From: JASHPR01 sp963778075
GTDB lineage: Bacteria > Actinomycetota > Actinomycetes > Streptosporangiales > Streptosporangiaceae
DNA: 64,000 bases
Direction: 5' to 3'
Assembly: GCA_963778075.1 (NCBI GenBank)
Contig: CAVZTJ010000012.1
Location: forward strand, 248,001 to 312,000
The notes below the pieces were generated by a model. The model was given only the letters and a program-made list of their open reading frames with translations, was not told where the DNA came from and did no database searches. Of the stretch, positions 44,688 to 52,935 are shown piece after piece. Every line of letters starts with the position of its first letter. The stretch's first letter is position 1. The position numbers and the translations under genes were made by a program.

Positions 44688-45050
44688 TCAGGAGTCATCG
44701 TTGCCGTCGGAGTCATCGCTGTCGTCGCCGAAGGAGGTTCCGGGCGGCCCTACCCGTGCCCGCAGGGAGTTGGCCAGCCGCGCCCACGCGTGGTCGGTTG
44801 CCAACCCCGTTCCCGGCCGCGAGCGTGTTTCCCGATCCGCGAGGGCCCGCAGCACCGGGCTGGTGACCGGCAGCGCGCTTACGAGCAGGTCCACGATGCG
44901 TTCGACGATCTTGGCGTAGGTTCGGGGACCGGCGCCGTAAGCGAACTCGGCGACCAGGTTCCGAAGTCTGCTGGCCTCGTCCGGCTCCAAACTGCCCAGG
45001 ACGTCGTCCCACTGCTCGGCCAGCGTGGTCATCGCACTTAGCAGGCCCAT
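44688..45050 (-). CDS. Small helical protein with acidic tail
   Basis: The product has 120 residues and is helical (LAEQWDDVLGSLEPDEASRL; YAKIVERIVDLLVSALP), with a C-terminal acidic run DDSDDSDGNDDS. No known family. It is co-encoded with the Hsp70 gene (24-nt gap) and the membrane protein gene (3-nt gap). It may be a client or adaptor of the chaperone/CHAT system (inference). Confidence 0.7.
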   Translation of the reverse strand: MGLLSAMTTLAEQWDDVLGSLEPDEASRLRNLVAEFAYGAGPRTYAKIVERIVDLLVSALPVTSPVLRALADRETRSRPGTGLATDHAWARLANSLRARVGPPGTSFGDDSDDSDGNDDS

Positions 45051-45074
45051 GTCATTTGGCTTTCTGAGTCGCGT

Positions 45075-46736
45075 TCATTTGGTGAGCTCATGGCGGGCGA
45101 CGGCGGCGCGCGCTTCATCAGCGGTGGCCTGGTCCATGCCGCCGATCTGCAGGTCGAAGCGGACCTCCCGGCCCGATCCTGGCTCGGTCGCGTGCACGCT
45201 GAGCAGGCCCGTCTCGCTCATCGAAAACGTGAGGTCTATCGGGGAGCCCGCGGGCAGCCCAACCAGCGAGCGCAGCCGCCCATGGCCAACGCGGACGTTG
45301 TCAGCCAGTTCTTCGGAGTCGACGCCCGGCTTCTGCTCCCAGACCTCGATCTCGACCATGGGCTGGTTATCGATGGCGGTGGCCACCTGGACCGGTCCGA
45401 CCGTGGTGGGCAGCGGGGTGTTCGCCGGCAGCAGGTGCACGATGTAGGAGCGCGCCTTGACCGGGTTGGTGTGGAACAGCGGGTCGTTCTGGTCGCTCAC
45501 CTTGACGCCGAAGCCCCGCGGCACGACGGTGGCCACCCGCCGGGAAATCATTTCCTCGGCTTTGTCCCGGCTGACCCCCAGTGTGGCTGCGACCTCTTCT
45601 GTCGCTTCTGACGCGGCCGCGCCGGAAGCCTGCCCAGTCACAGGTCCCGCGGCCAGCCCAGCTTTCTTCCTCGCCCCGGCTGTCATCGCGAACAATGCCG
45701 CCCCCCGGGCCACCGCGAGGTCGGGCTCGTGCCACCTGACCTCCACGCCGAACTGCTTCTTGAGCTGGTCAGCGACGGCGGGCGCCCTCGTCATCCCACC
45801 CACCAGGACGGCTTCGCTGATCTCGGGCACGCCCTTGCGCTGCGCTTGCTCGATGTTCCGCCGGGTGATGGTCAGCGCGCGATCCAGGAGGTCGCCGGTC
45901 AGTTCCTCCAGCCGCTCGCGGCTCAGGTCCACCGGGGCGACCTGGCCGCCGAAACGTATGTTGCGCCGCACCGACGATCTGCTGCTCAGGTCCTGCTTCA
46001 TGGACTCGGCCGTGATCGCGAGATCCTGCATGAACTGCTCATCGGCCGTGGGGTCGAGTCCGGGATTCTCCCGGGTGAACTCGGTCAGCAGATACGTTTT
46101 GATCCGCTCATCCCAGCCGGCGCCGCCGAGCTGCTTGTCTCCGTCGGTGCAGATGACCGTTACCTGACGGCCATCCATCTTGATGACCGTCGTGTCGAAT
46201 GTGCCGCCACCGAGGTCGAACACCAGAACGTGCCGCACGTCGTCCGCGGCCAGATAGTCCTGGTAGGAAAGGGCGGCCGCGACCGGTTCCGGCAGCAGCT
46301 CCAGGACGGTAAGGCCAGCCCATTCGCCGGCGCGTCTGGTGGCCTCCCGTTCGGCCACACCGAAGTAGGCCGGAACGGTGATAACAACGTCACGGACCGG
46401 CTCGCCGCATTCCTCCGTCGCGCTGCGGGCGAGGTCGCGGAGTATGAACGCCGAAATCATCTCCGGCGAGTACTTCTGCTGGTGGTAGGTGAATGACTGG
46501 CCGGCTTGCCCCATCTCCCGCTTGACTAGCTGTGCCACAAGGTGCGGGGCGAGCACGGCGACGTCCTTGGCGGCCTGGCCCACCGTGACCCTGTCCGGGC
46601 CCTCGAAGTACACGACCGAGGGCGTGGTTGCCTTCCCGAGCGAGTTCTTGACGATCGCCGGCCGCCCGGTGGCGTCAATATAGGAGATGCAGCAGTTCGT
46701 GGTGCCAAGGTCAATACCGAACGTCGTCATGTCCAC
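45075..46736 (-). CDS. Hsp70-family chaperone 1 (short C-terminus)
   Basis: About 553 residues from GTG 46736 (ATG 46730 is an alternative). The Hsp70 ATPase is complete: GIDLGTTNCCISY, VVITVPAYFGVAEREATRRA, VLVFDLGGGTFDTTVI, EAVLVGGMTRAPAV. A beta-type substrate domain ends the protein; the helical lid of DnaK (~610-640 residues) is missing. It is one of three Hsp70s in the operon, all non-identical. It sits 18 nt downstream of the CHAT gene. Its role is probably ATP-driven control of a partner in the operon rather than general folding (inference). Confidence 0.9.
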   Translation of the reverse strand: MDMTTFGIDLGTTNCCISYIDATGRPAIVKNSLGKATTPSVVYFEGPDRVTVGQAAKDVAVLAPHLVAQLVKREMGQAGQSFTYHQQKYSPEMISAFILRDLARSATEECGEPVRDVVITVPAYFGVAEREATRRAGEWAGLTVLELLPEPVAAALSYQDYLAADDVRHVLVFDLGGGTFDTTVIKMDGRQVTVICTDGDKQLGGAGWDERIKTYLLTEFTRENPGLDPTADEQFMQDLAITAESMKQDLSSRSSVRRNIRFGGQVAPVDLSRERLEELTGDLLDRALTITRRNIEQAQRKGVPEISEAVLVGGMTRAPAVADQLKKQFGVEVRWHEPDLAVARGAALFAMTAGARKKAGLAAGPVTGQASGAAASEATEEVAATLGVSRDKAEEMISRRVATVVPRGFGVKVSDQNDPLFHTNPVKARSYIVHLLPANTPLPTTVGPVQVATAIDNQPMVEIEVWEQKPGVDSEELADNVRVGHGRLRSLVGLPAGSPIDLTFSMSETGLLSVHATEPGSGREVRFDLQIGGMDQATADEARAAVARHELTK

Positions 46737-46754
46737 GCCACCCTTTCGCGCGTG

Positions 46755-49700
46755 CTACTGCCCCTGGTAGGTAAAGGCCGCCCAGAATTCCGGCTGAGCC
46801 AGGTCGATCGTGCGCGCCATCTCGGCGATTTTCGGGCGGAACGACTCCGGAAAGGTCCGGCGCGGATTCAGCATCCACGCCTGAGTGCTGCGCAGCGCGA
46901 TCGATGGATCGTCGTAACCGGAATTTAAGTAGTGATGGAACATGGTCATGAAGGCCAGGGTTGGCAGGTCGTCGACCGGCCAGCGCGCGCCGACCGTTCC
47001 GGCCGCCCCGGCCGCCAGAAAGGACGTGGCCAGCGTCAGTGCCTCGTCGTGATGGCCGTCGGTCAGGTCGCTGCCGCAGGCGGCCAGCACGACGAGGCAG
47101 CCGGGTGTGTCGCGGGGTCGGTCCCGCGTTTGCCGCAGGATGTCCCGCATGCTGAGCGTCTCCCCATCCTCGAGGAGCAGGCGTCCGTCCACCGGCCGGG
47201 CGGTCGGCTCGGCATGACACCCCAGGTGCAGCAGTGAGGCTCCGGCCTCCCGGGGCCGCGGAAGCAGATCGCGGACGTTCCCGGGCGAGGCCGCGTGCGC
47301 CAGGTCGTCATCGCCGCCCAGCAAGATCCCGGCCGGGTAATAGCGACGGTGGATTTCCTGGACCTCCTTGGACGCGAAGTACAGCCCGCTCTCCGGCACC
47401 CGGACCAAAGCCGCCTCACTGTCCCACCGGCGATGGCCGTTCCGGCAGGCGTCGGTGAACTGCCGCGCCGAGGCTGCGTAGGAAAGGACCGCGTCCTGGC
47501 ACGCGTACCGGAACCTGCCGTCGGCCACCGCCCGCCGGGCCGCGTGCCACGGCACCAGGCCGAGCTCGCCGACCGGGATGAGCACCAACCGGACTGGGTG
47601 GCCCGGCCTTCCCGCGACCGACCCCAGCACTTGTTCCATAGCGGCCGTCCAGGCCCAGTCGCTCAGGTCTCCCAGGGCTCGCTGCCAGCGGGAGCGCACC
47701 TCGCCGGCGGCGGTCGGCGCGTTCTCGCGCAGATCCTGCTGGGCCTCGGCGAATATGGCGGCCGGCCCGCGCGGAACAAGCGCCAGCCGGGGCAGGCGGA
47801 TCTCGCGGACCCCGCCAGCGTCGTCGATGACGAGCGCCAGGCCTGCCGCGGTCCCCTCCCGCGGCGCCAGGTAGACGAGGGCTCGCGCGCCGACGGTGCT
47901 CAGAGCCTGGGCGATCTCGGTCACCGGTGGCGGCGCAAGCAGCCGGTCAAGCCCGGTGCCAGCCAGCGCCTTGATAACACGGTGCCGCAGGTCGCTCGGC
48001 ACCCAGACCTCCGGCGCAAAGGCCATCCCCGCTGCTTCGGCCGGTCCTTGCTGTGATGCAGCTAGACCGGGAAGAAGATCCCACGGCTCGGGACCGGCCG
48101 TCTCCGCCGCAGCCAGGGCCTGCTCCCACTCCACGGCGAGCTCGCCGTGGCCCGCCTCACCGAGGACGGAGGCCACGCTGGCGTCGGCGGTCGCCGCGTG
48201 CAGCACCATGCCCCGTCCTCGTTCCAGGGCCTCAACTGCGGCCTCGACGTTGCCATCGGCCAGGCACCAGCGCATAACCGACGCGGCCTCCCCGGCCGCA
48301 TTTACCGCCGCGTCGAAGGCACGGTCCGTCGTGCTCTGCAGCAGCACGGTGATTGAGTGCTCCCGCAAGGCATCCTGGCCCAAGGCCACGGCGCGGCGCC
48401 GGTCCTGAAGGTTCCTGTCGCCTCGCTCGTAGTAGCCGAGGGCGCACATGAACAAGATCTCCGCGAGCAGGGATCCGCCGTCGTCATCGGCCAGCCTGCG
48501 TGCCTCCTCCAGCCGGCTGATCATGCCGCTCAGGTCGTTGCGGTCGCGGGTGAGGTCATACCGCATGCGCAGCACCATCGCGAGCATGCTCAGCAGCCTC
48601 TGGCGATGGTTGGGAATGCTGCTGGCCGCGCAGGCCTCGGCCAGCAGCGCGATCCCGTCGTTGGCGATGCGCCGGTCTCTGATCAAGATCCCCTGCATCG
48701 CCCGCGCGTTCCCCGCGGTGCCCAGGTTCATCGCATACAGCGGGTCATCCCGGGGCGTGGCCGCTGCGATCGCCACAGCAGCGTCGGCGGCCTCGCCGAT
48801 GAGCTCCTCGTCCGGCGGGTCGTCCACGGCATGAGTCCCGTACCTGCTCATCCCGCCGCGCACTACCCGCAGCAGGTTCAGGTCGCCGGCCACGGCCTGC
48901 CGAAGAGGATGATCTTCGGGCATGCGTTCTCGCGTGGCCTCCATCTGTGCGGCCATCTCGCGCAGCCGTGCGTCGTCCACCTGCTCGGGATTCCTGATGG
49001 CCGGGCCGGCGGCGAGCATAGCCCGAACGTTCAGCAGCAGCGGGTCGTCGGCCGCATCCTCTCCGGCCATCCGTACCATCTCGCGGCCGTAGTACATCGC
49101 GGCATCCAGGTACTGAAGCTCACCCTCCTGGAGGTACAGCTGGCCGCACAGGGACATCAGGCAGATCTGTATGAGCCGGCTGAAGGCGGGGTTCGGCGGG
49201 GCCAGGTCAGCCGCGCGCCGGACTCGTCCCACCCCGGCTCGCAGCAGGTTCCCGTCTGGAGCCAGCGCTCCCTCGACGCCCTCCACCATGCCAAGCAACG
49301 CGTGATTGGCCGCCTCGTTCAGCTGGCTGGCCGCCGGACGTGCGATCGCGGCGTCAAGCTGCTGACGCAGCCTCTGCAGGCGCGCCATAGAGCTGTCGGG
49401 GTTAAAGGCATGGCTGACCAAGAGCCCGCCGAGACGGATGAGGACGTCGGCCCGGTCCGGATGGTCGTCCGGCACTTCGTCCAGGACCGATTCGAGCAGC
49501 GTGATCGCGGCCCCGCTCTCCTCCGCGGTGGGCTGCCTTGCTCCGAGCGGGAAGCCGAACGCCCCCCCAAGGATGCTGTTCAGGACCGGCAGCATGGGGT
49601 GCTCGTCGCCGAGTTGCCTGACCGCCGCGACGAGCGAGTCGACCGCTGGGCGCAAGGCGTGCCCTCCCGCCTCCGGTGCGGCCTTCGCCCCACGGAGCAG

Positions 49701-50567
49701 GTCAGCCATCCCGTGCAGGACACCGGCGTCGGGATCATCAGCGGGGGTCATACGGAGGACTTGCTCCATCGCCTCGACCAGAGCCTCAGCGCCGCCATCG
49801 TTGAGCCCTCCGTCTTCCAGCGACATCCTCGCGACGCCGCGCAGCGACGCCACAACGTGCGCGTAGCCGGTGGCCGCTGGGTCCGCGATCTGGTCGAGGT
49901 GCTCGAGGGCGGCACGCGCGCTGTCTGGCGACGGCCGTCCCGACCCCCTGGCCAGGATGCGGCCCGCCTGGCCGGGGTCGATGCTGGCTGACCGTTGGCG
50001 CAGGCCTTCCGGTGCCGCGCGATAGATGAGCACGCACGCCGTGAGCAGGTGGCAGAAGTTCGCGATCGCGGTATCCGGCCCCGGCTGGTCCAGGATCTCC
50101 TCGAACCCGGACAGCGCTGCCTGGGCGTCTGGCTCGCTTCCGGCGTAACAGGTGAACCGGAGGGCAAGGGCCGTCGCCAGCGCGTAACGCACCTGGAGCC
50201 ACAGCGGATCGTCGGTGATCGCCTCGCTCCGGTCGCTTTCGTTGCCGTCCCTTTCGAAGCGGCCGGCCAGTGCCCCTCCGAGCCCGGCGGTGACGTCGGG
50301 ACCCGGGTCTCCGGGTGCGGAGGCGGCCTGCGCCAGCAGGGAAATGGCTGCCTCCAGGTCGTTCTCGGCACCGGTATCGCCGCCGGGCTGTGCAGGATTC
50401 GCCCCCGACCGCATGAGGAACCGGGCGTACAACATCAGGCCGAGTTCTCCGCCGATGTTCACCGCTTCACGGCCGAGCGCCTCAGAGAGCGCGTGCCCCG
50501 CAGACTCGATGGCCTCGTCGAGTTCCTCGGCCGACCACTCATCCTCGGCCTGGGGATCGTCCGTCAT
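46755..50567 (-). CDS. CHAT-domain (caspase-like) protease with long helical N-terminus
   Basis: The product has 1270 residues. The first ~850 are helical, TPR-like repeats without a membrane segment. The C-terminal CHAT domain carries the His/Cys dyad: His1118 in LLHLGCHAEP and Cys1164 in VVLAACGSDLTDG. After these comes AAGAAGTVGARWPVDDLPT, a family hallmark. CHAT proteases are caspase relatives used in anti-phage and death pathways, activated through partner proteins. The start overlaps the vWA gene stop by 4 nt. Both catalytic residues are intact. The substrate may be a neighbouring gene product (unknown). Confidence 0.92.
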   Translation of the reverse strand: MTDDPQAEDEWSAEELDEAIESAGHALSEALGREAVNIGGELGLMLYARFLMRSGANPAQPGGDTGAENDLEAAISLLAQAASAPGDPGPDVTAGLGGALAGRFERDGNESDRSEAITDDPLWLQVRYALATALALRFTCYAGSEPDAQAALSGFEEILDQPGPDTAIANFCHLLTACVLIYRAAPEGLRQRSASIDPGQAGRILARGSGRPSPDSARAALEHLDQIADPAATGYAHVVASLRGVARMSLEDGGLNDGGAEALVEAMEQVLRMTPADDPDAGVLHGMADLLRGAKAAPEAGGHALRPAVDSLVAAVRQLGDEHPMLPVLNSILGGAFGFPLGARQPTAEESGAAITLLESVLDEVPDDHPDRADVLIRLGGLLVSHAFNPDSSMARLQRLRQQLDAAIARPAASQLNEAANHALLGMVEGVEGALAPDGNLLRAGVGRVRRAADLAPPNPAFSRLIQICLMSLCGQLYLQEGELQYLDAAMYYGREMVRMAGEDAADDPLLLNVRAMLAAGPAIRNPEQVDDARLREMAAQMEATRERMPEDHPLRQAVAGDLNLLRVVRGGMSRYGTHAVDDPPDEELIGEAADAAVAIAAATPRDDPLYAMNLGTAGNARAMQGILIRDRRIANDGIALLAEACAASSIPNHRQRLLSMLAMVLRMRYDLTRDRNDLSGMISRLEEARRLADDDGGSLLAEILFMCALGYYERGDRNLQDRRRAVALGQDALREHSITVLLQSTTDRAFDAAVNAAGEAASVMRWCLADGNVEAAVEALERGRGMVLHAATADASVASVLGEAGHGELAVEWEQALAAAETAGPEPWDLLPGLAASQQGPAEAAGMAFAPEVWVPSDLRHRVIKALAGTGLDRLLAPPPVTEIAQALSTVGARALVYLAPREGTAAGLALVIDDAGGVREIRLPRLALVPRGPAAIFAEAQQDLRENAPTAAGEVRSRWQRALGDLSDWAWTAAMEQVLGSVAGRPGHPVRLVLIPVGELGLVPWHAARRAVADGRFRYACQDAVLSYAASARQFTDACRNGHRRWDSEAALVRVPESGLYFASKEVQEIHRRYYPAGILLGGDDDLAHAASPGNVRDLLPRPREAGASLLHLGCHAEPTARPVDGRLLLEDGETLSMRDILRQTRDRPRDTPGCLVVLAACGSDLTDGHHDEALTLATSFLAAGAAGTVGARWPVDDLPTLAFMTMFHHYLNSGYDDPSIALRSTQAWMLNPRRTFPESFRPKIAEMARTIDLAQPEFWAAFTYQGQ

Positions 50568-51184
50568 GCATGACCGCTTTTGGGGTTGAGGCTCGCTGCC
50601 ATGCTCGCGATCCCCGCCGCCAGGTCCTCCACCCGGACCACCTCGGCGGTCGACGCCTCCTCGGACGAGACGTCACCGAACTCGCGGGCCGCCAACGGCC
50701 CGAGCCCTCGGGTCACGAACCTGATGTCCTCCGACTTCATCTGCGCGACCTTCGCCAGGACCTGCTCCCTGGGGCCGAGGTCGCCGTCGCCGAACAGCGC
50801 CACGACCCGGTCGCCGGTAAAGGCGCTGAGGATCTGGTGACAGCGCTGAAGCGGGCCGAGAAGGCTGGTTCCGCCGAGTGCGTGGTCTACGGGCTCGAGC
50901 ACCTTGAGCGCGGCCACGCCATCGGCGGTGGGCTCAGCCAGCTCGACGACCCGCGTGTTCCACAGCATGACGCCGACGTTGTAGCGCGCGGCCACGGCCT
51001 CGGCGACGAACTGGATGGCTCCGCGCACCGCCTCGCGGATTGGCGTTCCGTCCATGGACCCGCTCACGTCGATGCACAGCATGACCGTGCCGCCGAAGCG
51101 GCCCTGCAGCGCACCGAGGTGCGGGCCGGGGGGTATCTGGGTTACGCCCGGGGCCGTGAACGGGCGCCGCAACCAGCCGGTCAC
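50564..51184 (-). CDS. vWA domain protein
   Basis: The product has 206 residues. The MIDAS metal site is complete: Asp39-x-Ser-x-Ser (CIDVSGSMDGT), GGTSLLGPL for the Thr, and the Asp of VVALFGDGDLG. A single soluble vWA domain, probably a protein-protein adaptor. In conflict systems vWA proteins often connect NTPases or chaperones to effectors. It overlaps the CHAT gene by 4 nt and lies 3 nt after the Hsp70-2 gene. Confidence 0.9.
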   Translation of the reverse strand: MTGWLRRPFTAPGVTQIPPGPHLGALQGRFGGTVMLCIDVSGSMDGTPIREAVRGAIQFVAEAVAARYNVGVMLWNTRVVELAEPTADGVAALKVLEPVDHALGGTSLLGPLQRCHQILSAFTGDRVVALFGDGDLGPREQVLAKVAQMKSEDIRFVTRGLGPLAAREFGDVSSEEASTAEVVRVEDLAAGIASMAASLNPKSGHA

Positions 51185-51187
51185 GGC

Positions 51188-52753
51188 TCATCCCCTGACC
51201 GCGGTCATGCCGACCACCTTGGTCAGCCGCTCGGTTTCCACGCTGTCCACCACCCCCTCGACGAATGCCTCGAGCCTCAGCTCGCGGCCCGATACGGGCT
51301 CATGCGCGACCACCGTCAGCCGCCCGTCGATGGCGATCTTGACGGTGATCCTGATAACCGAGCCAGCGGGCAGTGAACCGATCTTGGTCAGCTCTCCGTC
51401 GAGGACCCGGCGGTTGTGTGCCACCTCGTCCGAGGGCGTCGGTCCCGCCTGCTCGAAGACCTGAATACGCACCGATTCCTGGTCGGCGAGGATGGTGCCG
51501 AACCTTTCGTCGGTCCTGGTAACCGGCAGCGGTGTGTTCGCGTGCACCAGGTGTTCGACGAAGCTCCGCTCGCCCGACGGGTCGTGGCTGTCCTCCACCA
51601 GGATCCCGACGGCGCGCGGCGTGACGGTGCTGATCTTTCCAGCACCGGTGGCACCGCGCCCGGAGGACCGGGCGAGCGCGGTCAGCTGGGTAGTGGCCAG
51701 CAGCTGGTGGGCCCGCAGGGCGGCGCCCTTCGCGACCGCCAGGTCGGGTTCCGTGAGCCGGGGGGCCATGCCGAGGACCGTGGTCAGGCGGGCGGCCAGC
51801 GCCGGGATCCGGCTCGATCCGCCTACCATGATCACGTCGCTGACCGTGGGGGCGCCCGCCGATCGCGCCGATGCCAGGACCCGCTCGATGATCTCCGTGG
51901 TCGTGTCGAACAGGTCGCCGCAGGCGGCCTCCAGATCCGCGCGGGTGATCGTCACCGGGACCCGCCGGGCCGGCGTGTTCACCACGATCTCGCGCGACAT
52001 CCGCGTGCTCAGGTCGCGCTTGGCGGATTCAACATCCAGAGCGAGGCTGCCGAGCAGCCGCCTGTCGTCGACGATCTCGTCGAACTCGGCGGCGGCCAGA
52101 ACGTCCTCCAGTCGGCCGAGGACCAGATCCAGCAGGCGCTGATCGACGTCGGAGCCACCCAGTGAGTGGTGGCCGTCGGTGGCCAGCACCGTCACAGCAC
52201 CATTGGTGATCCGCAGGACGGTGGTATCGAACGTGCCGCCGCCCAGGTCGTAGACGAGCACGGTCCGGTCGCCAGCCGAGGTCAGCCCGTAATGCGCCGC
52301 CGCCGCTACCGGCTCATCCAGCAGCTCGAGCACGTCAAGCCCGGCGATGACCCCGGCCTGGTAGGTCGCTTCCCGCTCGGCGAGGCCGAAGTAGGCCGGG
52401 ACCGTGATGACCGCGCGCGGCCGCCCGGCTGCGCCGCCCGGCACGGCGGCGGCGAGCTGCCGCAGGATCAGCGCCGAGATCGACTCCGGAGTGTGTTCCT
52501 GGCCGCCCAGCTGCAGCGGGAACTCGGTCCCCATCTGCCGCTTGATCAGCCGGATGCCGCTGCCGGGATCGACGCTGATGGACTGTACCGCCTCCTCGCC
52601 GACCACGACGCCACCCGGTTCGAAGAACACCGCCGATGGCGTTATTTCGCTGCCAAGGGCGTTGCGGAGGATCACCACCTGGCCCTGGTCGTCGATGGAC
52701 GCGACCACGGAGTTAGTGGTGCCGAGATCGATACCGAGAACGGGCCGGCTCAC
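51188..52753 (-). CDS. Hsp70-family chaperone 2 (short C-terminus)
   Basis: The product has 521 residues from GTG 52753 (V-S-R-P-V-L-G). A longer upstream frame is noise over the next gene. The ATPase motifs are complete: VLGIDLGTTNSVVASIDD, AVITVPAYFGLAEREATYQA, VLVYDLGGGTFDTTVL, DVIMVGGSSRIPAL. A short beta substrate domain ends it, with no helical lid. It overlaps the tiny membrane gene by 4 nt. The divergence from Hsp70-1 and -3 is clear, so they are not recent duplicates. Confidence 0.9.
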   Translation of the reverse strand: MSRPVLGIDLGTTNSVVASIDDQGQVVILRNALGSEITPSAVFFEPGGVVVGEEAVQSISVDPGSGIRLIKRQMGTEFPLQLGGQEHTPESISALILRQLAAAVPGGAAGRPRAVITVPAYFGLAEREATYQAGVIAGLDVLELLDEPVAAAAHYGLTSAGDRTVLVYDLGGGTFDTTVLRITNGAVTVLATDGHHSLGGSDVDQRLLDLVLGRLEDVLAAAEFDEIVDDRRLLGSLALDVESAKRDLSTRMSREIVVNTPARRVPVTITRADLEAACGDLFDTTTEIIERVLASARSAGAPTVSDVIMVGGSSRIPALAARLTTVLGMAPRLTEPDLAVAKGAALRAHQLLATTQLTALARSSGRGATGAGKISTVTPRAVGILVEDSHDPSGERSFVEHLVHANTPLPVTRTDERFGTILADQESVRIQVFEQAGPTPSDEVAHNRRVLDGELTKIGSLPAGSVIRITVKIAIDGRLTVVAHEPVSGRELRLEAFVEGVVDSVETERLTKVVGMTAVRG

Positions 52754-52935
52754 CGGGTGTTCACCCCCGTGTTGAGGTGCAGCCAGCTGACCACGGTGTT
52801 GGTGATCGGGCCGAGGCTGTGCAGCGGCCCGCTGCCGTGCAGGCCCAATCCGAACAGCAGCAGCACCAGAAGCGTGACGGCGACGGCCGTGGCACGGAAC
52901 GCGATGTAGGTCGACGGGGTCTTCCTGGTCCTCAT
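52750..52935 (-). CDS. Tiny single-helix membrane protein
   Basis: The product has 61 residues: a basic N-terminus MRTRKTPSTYIAFRA, one helix (TAVAVTLLVLLLFGLGLHG) and a ~25-residue outer tail with no Cys. It overlaps the genes on both sides by 4 nt, which strongly supports real translation. It probably assists or anchors the transmembrane GTPase (inference). No known family. Confidence 0.7.
   Translation of the reverse strand: MRTRKTPSTYIAFRATAVAVTLLVLLLFGLGLHGSGPLHSLGPITNTVVSWLHLNTGVNTR

Noticed and set aside
48357..49991. 544-residue open frame on the plus strand
   Set aside because: It is antisense to the helical part of the CHAT protein; no motifs.
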